A stretch of 64,000 nt of DNA from Planoprotostelium fungivorum (GCA_003024175.1 MDYQ01000025.1:156656-220655); one strand, 5' to 3'; counted from the first letter of the stretch, positions 34,354-46,851 are shown. Notes: a model not told the origin generated them from the sequence alone. Numbers and translations: made by a program.

Positions 34354-36354
34354 ATGATGAGATCGTTATGTCTCTTTGTGCTCCTATCCGCTGCCATACT
34401 GTCAGATGGGTTCCTTCTGAAAGCGGATAGACCTCAGGTCAACTTGGACCCGAACAACATAGTCATTGTGGATCACATTCACCTTGCTGTAACCGGTTAG
34501 ACTTATGCCCGAAACAATTCTTATCTGACAGTATTGATCAGGTATTAAGGGAGAGATGATTGTCATGTTCGCTACCAGTATCAATGTTTCTTCTGCACAA
34601 GTCGGTGGGTGGAGGCCGTGAGCCCTGCTTCCCTTCGACGATCTAATCACGTTGCAGAGTATTGGACTGCCTCCAACACTTCGGCCCGATTGTTATCAGA
34701 CGTTGCCACATTGACCCAATACAACACAAACGATAGTTATACCTCTCCGTTCATCCAGAGTGAGCTATTCAATTATCTGGTCGGAGGCTCATTATAAGCA
34801 GGTGTCACTCTCAAAGGATTACAGGCTGGGACACAGTAAGCCTCTTCCACATCACCTCATCTTCCTTCGGCTATTCTAATCATCTCTACCAGGTACTTCT
34901 ATCGTTGCGGAGATCCCAGCTTAGTATGGTCTGCTGACTTCAACTTCACCACAGAGTCATCATCCTTTGAGGACCCCTTCACCTTTGTGGCGTTTGGTGA
35001 TCATGGAACATCCATCGTGAGGCATCCGACATATAAAATCTCAGTATCTGATTTCTACGGCAGAACTCCACGAAGGTTCTGAACTCCATGTTGCGAGAGG
35101 TGCAATCCACTGTCTACGTGCGAAACTGATCCCGCCAGAAATCGATTTCAAATTTCAAATTGATCCTCCATGCGGGAGATCTCAGCTATGCTAACGGCAA
35201 CGGAACCCAGTGGGATATCTACCACAGCATCGTCATGCCGGTGAGTCCAGTGACCAGAATTTTCACTGACTCTTCCAGCTGTCGACGTCGACACCTTGGC
35301 AGGTGGCCGTGGGTAACCACGAGAAGGAGAAGAAGTTGAACTTCATCGCTTACCTCACTCGTTACAATTGGCCCTGTGAGTCGTGATCATAGTCCACAAG
35401 ATGACCCTGTCAGATCTTCAGAGCGGAGCGCAGAAGAAACAATTGTTCTACAGCTTCGATTACGAGAATGCCCACTTCATCGCGTTAGATTCAGGTGTGC
35501 GTCACTCTGTCCATACAAACTGAATGTAGTGCAGAGCAGAAGGCGTATTATCCAAATGGAACAGATCTCCAGTACACATGGTGAGGAGACACCACAGCAT
35601 CATCACCTGACAGAGTTTTAGGCTGCAGAACGATCTCATGAACGTGAATCGAACGGTGACCCCCTGGGTCTTCGCCTACTTCCACACACCCCTGTACTGC
35701 ACCAACATCGGTGAGAAGACATCAACATCACGTATTGTCTTTGAATGGCTTTTACACTTGCCAAAGGATACAGTTTGACGTTCCTTCAGATCACTCTGGA
35801 GAAGGAGTTCCCTTGGTAGCAGCTTATGAAGATCTCTTCTACAAGTACGGTCTGGATGTAGCCTTCACTGGTCACGTGAGCGGGAGAAATCCGGTGGAAA
35901 TCTCACCGACTACCCCAGGTACACGCTTACGAGAGGACGGTCGGAGTGTACAAGGGTCGGCCTGACCCAAACGGCCCCGTTTACATCACGAACGGAGCTG
36001 GTGGCACTCAGGAGGGTCTCGCTCAGAACTGGGGACCCACTCAGAGCTGGTCCGCTTACCATCAATCGGATAACTGGGGCATCGGTGTCGTGCAGGTGAC
36101 GAGAATCCGTGGAGGTCAGTTCTGAAGGAAGAAAGGTGCACAATGCCACCCATCTGTATTATCAGTTCAAAGAGGCCGAGCAGAATCAAGTCATGGACTC
36201 TGTTTGGATCGTCAGGAAGAGAGGAGAGGCGGTGGCCTCCACTGTTTCAGACATCGATCGACCGACGACGAGACCAACGGAGAGTCGGTATTCTGCGGGT
36301 ATCACATTGGTGATATCTCTCTCTGTCCTCTTGTCGGTTGCGTTGCTTCTGTAG
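34354..36354 (+). CDS. purple acid phosphatase-like metallophosphoesterase, secreted or membrane-anchored
   Basis: This is a predicted binuclear-metal phosphatase of the purple acid phosphatase family. A signal peptide (LCLFVLLSAAILSDG) is followed by an N-terminal fibronectin-like domain with the family's GLQAGTQYFYRCGD block. The metal motifs appear in order across short exons: FGDHG (usual GDxG), HAGDLSYANG (GDxxY), VGNHEKE (GNH), FHTPLYC (H of motif IV), and TGH joined across an intron to VHAYERT (GHxHxYER). So all motifs are present. The C-terminus ends in a hydrophobic segment (ITLVISLSVLLSVALLL) with nothing after it, which suggests a GPI signal or tail anchor. Stop at 36352-36354, with AATAAA 30 bp downstream. 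Confidence 0.88.
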
Positions 36355-36508
36355 AGACACTGGATCTCATCTTGTCTCATCAATAAAATAAAACAGCTAT
36401 GATCCTCTTCTATGGAAACAAGTAGCCCATCGCTCTGTTTCAGCATCGCGCACAATGCTGAGTAAGCCCAAATTGAACCGAGTTTTTCCTTTACACATGA
36501 ATTTTATC

Positions 36509-37089
36509 TCAAGATCCTCTGTATGTGGAGTATCCATAAGGGCTGATGAGCAATGGAACGTGGTAATGCTGTCCTGCTTGTACGATGAATACAATCTTCA
36601 CCTACGATGGACAATCAGTCATTCAAACAAAATCATCAGTGACTCTCACCTGAGGGTAGAAGTATTCCTTCACACCAGCCTTTTGGAAGTAGGAGGCAGT
36701 ATCAAATACGACCTTGTATGTGCCTGCCTCTGGCAGTGGTGCAAAGTCTCTAATCCTTCCATCTTCATTGGTCTCGTGATCCGAGATGGTCTCCCACTTT
36801 GAACCTCTCAGACCACCTGTATAGATGAGAGACAGAAGAATGGATACCGTCACCTCTGCTGATTTGAAGACGAACTCGCATTCCTCGTGCGGGAACACCT
36901 GATAAGAGTTGAGAAGAGAGATTCTATATTCTTTTCACCGAGAGTCGTGTCGAGCGCGTGACATGATAGTGTGGGTGGTTTAGTTCGGCCTGCGGCTGAT
37001 TCTTGTTCCATGTTGTTCGTAGAAGAGGGAGAAACGATTTGCTGAGAGAGAACTTGGAGGCGTCTAACGGATGGTGATGTTCCTTCCAT
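36509..37089 (-). CDS. 5-hydroxyisourate hydrolase (transthyretin-related protein)
   Basis: This enzyme hydrolyses 5-hydroxyisourate to OHCU after urate oxidase in urate breakdown. Exons join as [40 protein letters not shown], then [17 protein letters not shown], and finally the family C-terminal signature [19 protein letters not shown] before the stop at 36509. Key residues (His in CHALD, Arg in VRL, His in HYHVP, and YRGS) are all present. The N-terminal extension from the ATG at 37089 includes [10 protein letters not shown], which fits a PTS2-type peroxisomal signal as seen in other eukaryotic homologues. Three exon junctions are simple GT-AG. The start is 69 bp from TAF13 on the other strand. 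Confidence 0.92.
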
Positions 37090-37158
37090 AGCGGATCTTC
37101 TCTTCGTTGTAACGACCCAATCATTTGGCCCATCATCACATCACATCACCTCAGACAA
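37090..37158. promoter_or_regulatory. very short bidirectional promoter (HIUase/TAF13)
   Basis: Only 69 bp separate the divergent start codons of the hydroxyisourate hydrolase gene and TAF13. Both start assignments rest on homology. The interval must hold both 5' leaders and any core promoter. I see no clear TATA box. Confidence 0.6.
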
Positions 37159-37789
37159 ATGAACCCGGCCTCTCTTGCAGGCCTAAGCCTGAATCTGAAC
37201 ATAGGGAGAGGATTGCCCATCAAGACGGCGATCAGCGCTCCTATTGTAAATCCAAATAATGACTCAGCCAAGAGGAAGCGAAAAGGAGTCTTTAACACAG
37301 ATTGTGAGTGATCCATTCATCTAGATTAAGCTAACTTAATCAGTGAGACACATCATGTTTGGATTTGGGTGATTAGAAAGCGATCATCTTCTCAGCGATG
37401 ACACTGAACAGAGATGTGAGGCATCCAGTTCCAGAATCTGTCGATCTGATGAACGAGATCACCACCGAATACATCCTCTCTATGGTGAGTCCATCCATGC
37501 TGCGCTCGTAACAACCTTTCAGTCAAAGAAAGCTGGTGAACTGAAGAAGGAGAAGATACAAACAGAAGACATCCTCTTTCACATTCGAAAAGTGAGTGTA
37601 TAAACACACTACATCATGGCCTCCATTGACGTTTGTCATCAGGACAGGAAGAAGTTCAATCGAGTGAAAGAACTGTTAGTCATGCACGGAGAGCTAAAGA
37701 AGGCGAAGAAAGCGTTCGATACGACTGATGATCCAGAACAAGATGAGGAAGACAACGGAGCTGAAGAAGGAGAAGTCGACGACTTATAG
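37159..37789 (+). CDS. TAF13: TFIID subunit TAF13
   Basis: TAF13 is the histone-fold subunit of the general transcription factor TFIID that pairs with TAF11. After a basic N-terminal region (SAKRKRKGVFNTD), short exons join to LRHIMFGFGD, VRHPVPESVDLMNEITTEYI, LSMSKKAGELKKEKIQTEDI then LFHIRKDRKKFNRVKELL and KKAKKAFD. These match the family across the whole histone fold. The C-terminus is acidic (EEDNGAEEGEVDDL). Introns split the fold at GFG|D and SM|SK. The stop at 37787-37789 is only 46 bp from the Sec16 stop on the opposite strand. Confidence 0.93.
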
Positions 37790-37835
37790 ACTATATGTTG
37801 TTGTACAGAAACACGATATCTCTCTCATCCATCTT

Positions 37836-40800
37836 TTATTGAGGGAAAGGCTGCTGGTGTTGTCCAAACGGCTGTTGCTGTCCAAAGGGATGTTGCTGTT
37901 GGGGTACGAACGGCTGTTGTTGCTGTGGTACGAATGGCTGCTGTTGGGGTGCAAACGGCTGTTGCTGTTGGGGTGCGAACGGCTGCTGCTGCTGTTGGGG
38001 TGCGAACGGCTGTTGTTGCTGTGGTACGAACGGCTGTTGCTGTTGCGGCACAAATTGCTGTTGCTGCTGCGGCTCGAAACTCTGTGGCTGTTGTCCATAA
38101 GGAGTGGCCAGGTGACCGAGATCGGGTGCCGAGTGAGAAGAGTGGAAGGCAGCGCTGGGTGTGAACACCTTCATCGGCTGCATCGGAGGTGCTGCCACCA
38201 CGGGGGCGAAGGTTCTGGGTTGGTTGTTCGCCTGCGAAATGTTCACACAGGTTGTATCAATTACGCCTCACCTCAGGATTGAAGGTGTCGACATACTTGT
38301 TACGGCGTCGACCGGGTGCCGAGCCGGCTGCTGCATTCGCGGGTGGGCCAGCCATGGGAGGTGTAGCACCAAAGCCCGTGGGAGGTACACCTCCACCCAT
38401 TCCCATGGGAGGTGCACCTCCGGTCATCGATGGAGGACCAGCTGCATGAGGTCACTACCGTGCGTACCGTACGTTCTCACCGTTCGGAGTTGAGACAGGC
38501 ATGATGGGTGGAGGGGCCAAACTGGCCACGAGGGAAGGATCTGGTTCTTCTCCCTATCACGTGATCAGTTACGCATCCTTACGTCTACCACTCACCGGCC
38601 TCAGCCACATCTTGTACTTCTCGTTGTAGACCAACGAATTACTCTCTCCCATATCGGCCACGATGACCCCCGATGGATTTCCCTTCCCAAAGAGTCCGAG
38701 GCTCGGAATCCAATCCCGAAGACCCTTCTTGTTGTTCTTGTTCGCCTCGTTCTTCTTCTCGGATTTCGGCTCGGGCTTCGGATCGGGTTTCGGATCGGCG
38801 ATCTTCTTCGTGGAGAAGGAGGAATCTGGAGGATCTGTACGGTCCCTCGGGTAATCCATCATCGAGTGGGACAGGTGAAGGGTGGGGTGGAGGGTGGGGG
38901 GGAGGCTGTGGGATGACCCCCTCGTCTGGCTCAGGTTGTCCATGTCTTTATCCAAAGAGGTACTCTGTCTCATCTGTTCGTGGTCAGTCGTGATGGAGAA
39001 GGGATGGGAAGGGTTACCATGGGAGCGGGAGGGTGGTGGTGAGTCGGCACCGATGGGAAGCTGGAGTTCCTGGGAAGGGACGTGGCTCCCGTGGGGGGCA
39101 GAGTGGGTCCCGTGTCGACAATTTTGGAGAACCAGCCTCCGATGAGGCCACCGAGGCCTCCCTGGTTCTGCGAGGCTCTCGTGCTGACGGTGCTGCTCCT
39201 CTGCTTGAAATCCTCCATGTGGGCTATAAATAGACCGTTGTAGGGATAAGAGCCTCTATTCTTCGACACGGTGTTCTCTATGACAGTGTGGTACTTTTTC
39301 GCTTGGTCCATCAAGCCTAATTCGGCCAGCCACAGGACGTAGATCATCTTGTACACCTGATGACGTCATGAGAAAAATGGCGGGAAGGGAAATCTCACTT
39401 GGAATTGGGAGTTGATGAACTGTGTGTTGCTGAGTGACTTGGCGTACTCGTACACTTCGCTCAATCTATCACACGTCATCACACGTCATCACACAAACTC
39501 CTTACCGGATGGCCTCTGGGGTAATAAACGTCGACGGTCTCGTCTTATGGTCGCTTCCCATGAGAACTAATCTCGAGTTGGGGTTGTCAAAGACATCAAA
39601 GTCGTGATCTGCCAGGATGTAGCAGAAGTGTGCCGCCTCGACTTGTCTCTGCTGAGACCACAATTTATCGGCCAACGATCCGTACACGCTCTTGTTGTTC
39701 ATCTGGTGACGTGTCAGTGTCGTTGTAGATGGGATCAAATGATTGGACCTTGTTGGCCATCAGCGTGGCCACTTGTTCCCTCCATCTCTCCAGGACGGAA
39801 CCGTCACCGTTGAAGATATCTTGTCCTCTTCCCACCCAGAGTAACGACATCGTACGTAAGGGTGATCCTGGTGGCATTAGAATGGGACCGTAGCGTACGT
39901 ACTCACCCTGTCCCATGCTCTGAACAAAAGAAGTCAGAGCATTTCTCATCACATCGGGGTTCTGGAAGCTGGACCCGATGACCATGGCGTAAGGCCACAG
40001 CTCCCGTGACACGGCACATTCGAATGCGCCCTCTCGATTTCCCGCCAAAACGAGGGCCTCCACCTCGGCAATGGCTCTGGCCTCGTCCTCGGAGTTATGG
40101 TATCTGCGGGACACGGGGAAGGGCTTCGGGTCCGTCTACAACACCGTGAGTCTGCGAAATGCCGAGAAATCTCATCACCTTGAGGATCTTCTGGATGTCC
40201 TTGATGGCCTGCTCTGCGTCGGGGCCGCTGATGACACCGTGATGCTCCACGATGACTTGGAGCATCTGAATGAGGACCCTGCGATTCTGCAGCCAAGAGT
40301 TGTTCTCGAAACCGTGCGTACTTTCATAAGAAGCTACGCGTTCTTCCAGGAAACGATTGACGTCCTGTCGACATTTCACGAATATCGACCGAGGAGACTA
40401 CTCACCTTGGCCTTGGCTGAAGAGAGAGGTCCGGGGAAGGACAGCATCCCCCTGACATATTCCGTATTGGCGAGTACCTTACCCAGATTATGGACTTTGA
40501 TCTCCCCGGCAACGACTTCTCCATCAGTCTGTGGAGCTTGTGGGAAAGCCAGACCGGACAGTCTGACCCTCTTGCGAGGGAACATGGCGACGAGTTTTCC
40601 ACCGAATCCAAAGCAGATGATGGGGTGGGGTGGGCGGGAACTGGGGTCACACCGCTCTCTCTGTACGCCTCCGTACGCATTGTTTTCCGGGTACGTATTT
40701 ACGTCTGCGTAACCTTGAGGAGGATAGGCTCGCGAGTTGTCTGCGTATCCATGATAAGGTTGTGGAGCTGCGCAAAATTAACGAAATCTCACACACTCGA

Positions 40801-43800
40801 TCTCACCAGGTGTGTAGTTTCCCATGGGTGTGGTTGGCATGGGAACGTAGTTCTGCTGCACGGGGTTGAACGGAGTGAAGGGGGGTGGTGTTGCCACTTT
40901 GACTCCAGAGTCGAAACTGACCGAATTCATTGGACCTCTCGTGGGCCCTCCGAAAGATACGAGATTGGCGGGAGCTAATCACCCGTCAGTCACGTACGTA
41001 CGTTACGTTTCCTTACCACCGACGGGGCTAATCTTGGGAGCGGGGGGTGGAACGAAGGGTACGAAGGGTACGTTCGATTGTACACCTCTCGTTGTTTGTC
41101 CGAAATTGGGCATCGATTGGGACAAGTTGAATGGCTGATGGGGATGAGCGTGGGGCGGTGTGATGACCTGCTGTGTCGACGTCGACAGAGGTTGGTGTGC
41201 GATCTCAGGGTATTGTACGGTCTCAGATTCCGGGGAAATTTCTTGGAAAGATTGTACGCCGTGAGCGGGTTGTTCGTACGTATCGATCGGTCCACCCTCC
41301 TCTCCGAAAAATCTGGGAAATTTCAGAAGGTAGGGTGGGGGACACTCACTCTTGTGTTGTGGCGGGGGGTGTTGTCGGCTCAATGATTTGGTCCTCCTGC
41401 ATCTCATCGACTACCTGCTCTACCGAGGATAGATGCTGCGACTCCTCTTGTTCGGCAAAAGGTTCTTCTGCATGAAAAGATGGATTCTCCGTAGACAAAT
41501 GATCGAAGAATGAATTGCCTTGTTCTGAAGATGCGTAAGTAGGTTACGTATATAGAGAGCTGACCTTGAGGGGGTGAGAAGACTGGGTGTTGTTGTACGG
41601 GAGGACCTACGTCTGTAATCATCAGTACATCGAAAATCGGATGAAAACTCACGTGGCACAGGGGGTGTGAAGACAGCTTGTTTCACCTGAGGTGGTATTT
41701 CTGTTACGCATGAGTACGCATCATTCAATCATCACTCACGTGTCGGATTGAATACCGCAGATTGTTTCACGGGTGGTGTCACTCCTTGGGAATGTCACAA
41801 AGAGAATTCGTAGAAATATCTCACGGGGAGGGGAGGGTGTGAACACGTTCTGCTTCACCGCAGGTGGTACGTGAGGCTGCTGTACGTGAGGCTGCTGTAC
41901 GTGGGGCTGCTGTACGGGAGGCTGTTGTACGGGGGGTGGTACCATCGGGGGAGTCGTCACCTGGGGTGGTACTTCTGCTAGTATGTAAATAGGAATGACA
42001 CAAGATGGTGAGAAAGTGTTGTGCTCACGAGACATGGGTGGTGTAGACAGACCACTGTGCAGCGAGGGAGAACTCTGCGAGAATTCTACGAAATTCCGAT
42101 GAATATCCTCAAACGATTCCACGAATACTCACTGGTCGGTGGAGCGATGTGAGGTGCACGAGCCTCTACCTTTGGTGAACCAGGAACGATAGCAGGTGAC
42201 CTCTGTGGTGTCGCGGGAGAGGGTGGAGCAATGACAGGAGACGAGGGAAACGACTGTTCGCATCAATGAATGAGACCTCATCGTCCTTCACCTTGGCCCA
42301 TGGAGTCGTGAGGGCGTTGGGAATATTTCCAGACGCCGTGCGTTGGATCTGAAGTGCGGGTGCTTGCGTCGGAGGTGCGGCAGTCACGTGACCCTGTTGG
42401 ACATTCATCGGTGGGTCCTGACGAACGGGTGGGGTAGTGGCCTGTACGTTCTGATGAAAGGGTGGGGTCTCCGGTGCATTCGTGTGAAAGGGTGGGGCAG
42501 TGGCCTGTGCGTTCTGATGAAAGGGTGGTGTGGTGGGTTGCACGAAGGGCGGAGGGGTCACCAAGCTGGTGGGTGGGCCCACGGGAACCGCCGGTTTCAC
42601 TGGAGTCAAGATAGGAGGAGACACGAGACTGATGGGCGGCCCGACCGGTGGAGTACTCCTGGGAACCGTTCCCAGCATCATGGGAGGTGTGGAGACGATG
42701 GGAGGCGTGGGAACGAGCGTGGGTGTCTGTACGCTCGGTGGTGTGGCAGTTCCCAAGGGGGGTGCGATGTACGGTGGGGGTACGTAAGCTCTGATCGGCA
42801 TGGCAACGGGGCTGGCCTGGGAAGGCGGTGGGATCATGGGCGGTGTAGAGATCACCTTGGGTGCTGTGGAATTCAGGAATAGCTCGTTGTAGATGGATGT
42901 CACCTTGCGGAAAGGGGCTGACGATGGGGGGAGTCGTCGGGGCACGTGACTGAGGGGGATTGTACACTGGAGGGTTGGTGGGTTTCAAAGGATTGTAACC
43001 GGTGGGTGGTGTAGTCGCTGAACTGGGATTGTAAGTTGGTGGCACATAAGTTGGGGGAACGTAAGCGGGAGGCTGAAACGTCGGCTAAATGGAATCAGAA
43101 TCATTGTGCGAAATCATTCAAACGAAGTCGTTCACCTTGGATGCAGGTGCCACATAGACTGGTTCAGGTGCTGTCGTGGGAGCTGCATTCTGCCCGAGTG
43201 TGTCGAAGAAAGAATCGCCTGTGTCTCTTCAGTTTCTCTCTCTCGCTTCAAACTTACCACCAGTGTTTGAAAAAATGTCCGTTGGTTGTTTTCTCTCTGC
43301 CGCGGGTGTATTGTGATTCGAACTTGGTGCAGAGACGACTGTGTTGCATCAGAGATGAGAGTGAAGGGGTTCGATTTGAAGATCTCACTCTGTTGGGGTG
43401 CAGGGCGGTCGGCTAACGTGGCGAAGAAGCTGGATGATGAGTCATTTCCAGGGTCTTTGAAGTAGTCATCGAGACCACGAGCGGGAGAAGATATTTCAGA
43501 AGACGATCGAGATGGCTGATGATACGGTCAGACAGATGACTGTGATGGGATCATCCATAGTACCTCGGGCCGAACGGGATGATGAGATTGTTCGTTGAAG
43601 CCTGGAGACGATGCTGATTTTTTCATATGTGTACCTACAAATGTGTGACGATTTGATCTCCATCAATGTGTTGTTCGACAAAGTATCAATCACCCAGAAC
43701 GGAAGAGACACCGGCAGCTTTGGGTGGCTGGCCGAGCAGAGACATGAAGTCGGTGCCATCATCTCCGAAAAGATCGGCGTTATGGTCTAACGGGGTGAGT

Positions 43801-44233
43801 AACACGTCATACCATTAAAGTTCTGTTTACCCAATTCTTTCACACTGACTTCCGATTTTTTTGTGTCGGTCTGCTTCTCTTCGATCGTCGCCTGCGGCTC
43901 CTCTACGGTGGGCATATGATGTGTTTCCTCATGATCTTGGCTGTCAGTGGGTTGGTCTTCCAGCGAGAGTTCTCCAATGGAAGGAATGTCAAGTTCCTCT
44001 TCCATCAATTCGGCCGGTGCCTCGATGGAAGGAGTATGCACATCGGGTTGATCCGGAAGAGTTGCAGAGACGATGGGTGTTGGAATCTCGTCTTGAGGTT
44101 CAGTGGTAGAAGCGGTGGGTTGATTGGACAGCTGCGAGAAGAAATCATCTTGCTGACCATGATTCTCTCCTGGCACTTGAGCAGCCAACGAAGAGAAAAA
44201 GTCAGCGCCGTCGCCGCTGCTGTCAAAATTCAT
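37836..44233 (-). CDS. SEC16: Sec16-type COPII scaffold protein
   Basis: Sec16 organises ER exit sites by binding COPII coat proteins. The start at 44233 (MNFDSSGDGADFFSSLAAQV) gives a repetitive N-terminus with DFFSSL/DFFSQL motifs. A very long Pro/Gln/Thr-rich disordered region follows (43200-40900) with PPFHQN, QQPHV and VKQxVFTP repeats. The conserved central domain begins near 40590 (MFPRKRVRLSGLAFPQ, then EIKVHNLGKVLANTEYVRG-type sequence). It continues through RVLIQMLQVIVEHHGVISG, and IAEVEALVLAGNREGAFECA with LWPYAMVIGSS (the ancestral coatomer element helices), to about 39000. The C-terminus carries KKGLRDWIPSLGLFGKG and a Gln-rich PFAPQQQ tail. The UAA stop overlaps AATAAA (minus strand, 37835-37840). 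At least 20 short introns are present, and exact borders in the repeat region are unsure. Confidence 0.88.
37850..38095 (-). repeat. CTG/CAG-rich repeat coding PF(A/V)PQQQQ units
   Basis: About ten in-frame copies of a 24-30 bp unit encode Q-Q-P-F-A/V-P-Q-Q-Q at the C-terminus of Sec16. It is prion-like in composition. The complementary strand is also open because of the repeat. Confidence 0.9.
42400..42545 (-). repeat. TTPPFHQN tandem repeats in Sec16 linker
   Basis: Four to five degenerate copies of a 33-36 bp unit encode T-x-P-P-F-H-Q/T-N in the Pro-rich linker of Sec16. Neighbouring repeats at 41870-41930 encode QQPHV. Confidence 0.85.
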
Positions 44234-44930
44234 GAGGATGTTTGTTGCCTCACGATCCTGTCTGTATGACTCGAAAAGAATCTGTTTCCGCGTATTCTAC
44301 ACATCTACACTCGAAGCGGGAACACATATATTCTGAACGAAGCCGTTCAGCTCGACGTCGCTGCTGCTGAGCGAAGAGTTAAGAGTATCCACGATGCGGT
44401 GGCGAGCTTCTGCTGCAAGTGTCTTTTGAATTATGACTCACTTTTATTCGGTTTTATTCTTCTGTACCGTGTGGACAGTGTTGGGCTGGCAGATGTTGAA
44501 CCTAAACCACCTACATTGTATACCCTGAGCCTTGAATGGTTTTCTGCCTTCTGTGTGCGTCAAGGGCCCTTGGGCTTTAGAATCAGTCAACTTCGTGTCT
44601 CTTGAGATTGGGTCTGAGGCTGGCTCATCATGACAGCCCGCTTCACGAATTATGCCATCACAGAGAATCATCCGCGGCCACAGACATCCCTTTTCGCGCC
44701 TTGGTGCCTGTTGCTGGTAATGGCCCTTCGTTTTCAGAGTTCCGTCAAAGCTAGCTTTGACATCCCAATCTTCCATTCCACTGTAATGATCCGCCGCGGC
44801 GAATTATAATGATACTTCGGAAAATTTCATGGGCGGTCTCAATCTCTATAGCCTTGCGCCCCTCAGATCCGTGTCGATTCATTATAACAGAGGCAGCACT
44901 AGGTAGACGAGCAGGAGGACACACAACATC
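44234..44930. other. intergenic region, divergent promoter area
   Basis: This is about 700 bp between the divergent Sec16 and amino-acid permease genes. It contains overlapping open frames on both strands (plus 44399-44605, minus 44444-44776) with no family I recognise and no splice partners. Composition differs slightly from the flanking exons. It is probably regulatory; a small unrecognised gene cannot be excluded. Confidence 0.45.
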
Positions 44931-46851
44931 ATGACGATAGAGAACGAAACCCTGTCCGCGGCGGAAGAGCTGACGGTCATTGATATAGAAGACAAGGAGA
45001 AGGCTGAAGACAAACCTACCACTGGACAAACGCAGAGAAAGCTCAAAGCCAGACACCTCAGCATGATTGCCATCGGTGGCACCATCGGTGAGTCCCTATC
45101 GCATCATCTGAATATGAAGAGCTCATTCTCTCTCAGGTAGTGGACTCTTTCTGAATTCAGGACAAGCACTTGCCAGTGCTGGACCAGTCGGTGCCCTCTT
45201 GGGCTTCGCTTTCATGGGCCTTGTCGTCTTTTCGGTGACAACATCTCTGGGAGAGATGTGCGCTTTCCTTCCCATCCCCGGTAGTTTCACAAATTATGCC
45301 ACAAGGTCAGTCGAAAGACGTGATGTGGTTGCACGCTGAGTAGGTGGCAGATTTGTCGATCCAGCTCTCGGTTTCGCAACGGGGTGGAACTACTGGTATT
45401 CTTACGCAATCACATTGCCCGCAGAGATCACGGCAGCTGCCATCGTCATCTCTTATTGGAACTCTCCGGTCAACATCGCCGTCTGGATTACAATCTTTTA
45501 TGTGGCCTGTTTCGCCCTCAACATGATTGGAGCCGATGCTTACGGAGAGGCCGAGTTCTGGATGGCAATCATCAAAGTGAGATCAACCAGAGAACACCAA
45601 GTGCTGATCTCGTTGTCAGGTGGTCACCGTCATCGGTCTGATCATCCTCGGCTTCGTTCTCATCTGTGGAGGAGGTGACAGAAGATCCTTTTCAAAACTT
45701 GACCTTAAAACTTCCAGGGCCAACTCATGATGTAGTCGGTTTCAGATACTGGAAGGACCCCGGACCTTTCAATTCCATCATGGTGGACAATGGAGGAGGT
45801 GATCTATCTCCATCTCATTGTCTTCTCATCTTCTCAGGTTACTTCCTCGCCACCTGCGCTGTTTTCGTTCAGGCGGCCTTCTCTTACCTCGGTACCGAAA
45901 TCGTCGCTGTGACCTCTGGTGAAGCTGAAAATCCTACAAAGACACTCCCGAGAGCCATCAAGAGGGTCTTCATCCGCATCATCCTCTTCTACCTGCTCGG
46001 TGTCTTTGTCATCGGCATGCTCATCCCCTCCGATGACCCTCGCCTCTTGGGTGGCTCTTCGGACGCCAGTGCATCACCTTTCGTCATCTTCATCGAGATC
46101 GCACAGATCCAAGTGCTACCCAGCATCATCAACGCTGTCATCTTAACGGCAGCCCTCTCGGCCGGAAACTCTGACCTCTACGCTGCTTCTCGCACGCTCT
46201 ACGCTCTCGCCATCGAAGGCAAGGCACCCAGCTTCTTAAAGAGGTGAGCCATCCGAATCGAATGAGGTGTTCATTTCCATAATAGATGCAACAAGAGAGG
46301 TCTGCCATACTTCTCTGTCATCGTGACTGGTGCTTTCGGTTTATTGGCCTTCTTGAACGTGAGCCAGTCTGGCTCTAAGGTCTTCAACTGGTTCATCCTC
46401 TTCACCACCGTGACGGGTCTCGCCGCCTGGGCTGTCATCTGCCTCTCTTACATCAGATTTCATGCGGCTCTCAAGTACCACAAGATCGACCGAAACACGT
46501 TGCCTTACAGATCTCCCCTCCAACCGTATTCCGCTTGGTTCGGTTTCGTAATGTGTATCATCATCATCATCTTCAACGGTGAGCCGTCGTCACGATGTCT
46601 TTGAGTCGGTGGCTGATGATTTCGAAGGCTTCACCGACTTCAGTCCCTTCGATCCAATCAGTTTTGTGTCGTCATACGGCAACATCCCCATCTTCTTCGG
46701 TCTCTTCTTTGGCTACAAGTTCATCAAGAAGACAAAGATCGTGCCTTTGTCTGAGGTGGACTTTACAATGACCAAGGGCTACGAGATTGCAGGCAAGGAT
46801 GAGTTGACCAAGGACACTCTTTTGGAGAGGATCATGAATATCCTCATGTAA
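44931..46851 (+). CDS. amino-acid permease, APC superfamily (fungal YAT-like)
   Basis: This is a predicted 12-helix amino-acid/proton symporter. After a hydrophilic N-terminus (about 45 residues) the first helix carries the substrate-binding motif SMIAIGGTIG joined across an intron to SGLFLNSGQALASAGPVGAL. Then come LGEMCAFLPIPGSFTNYATR, FATGWNYWYSYAITLPAEI, SYLGTEIVAVTSGEAENPTK, AALSAGNSDLYAASRTLYAL and a C-terminal helix (IPIFFGLFFGYKFIKKTK). These match fungal Gap1/Agp-type permeases (YAT family). The stop is at 46849-46851. Introns are few and short. It is convergent with MBF1. Confidence 0.93.

Noticed and set aside
37925-38164. Plus-strand Val/Ala-rich frame
   Set aside because: It is antisense to the Gln-rich tail of Sec16, and the repeat alone keeps it open.
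44444-44776. Minus-strand 110-codon frame between Sec16 and the permease
   Set aside because: It has no family resemblance, no splice partner, and overlaps an equally unsupported frame on the other strand.
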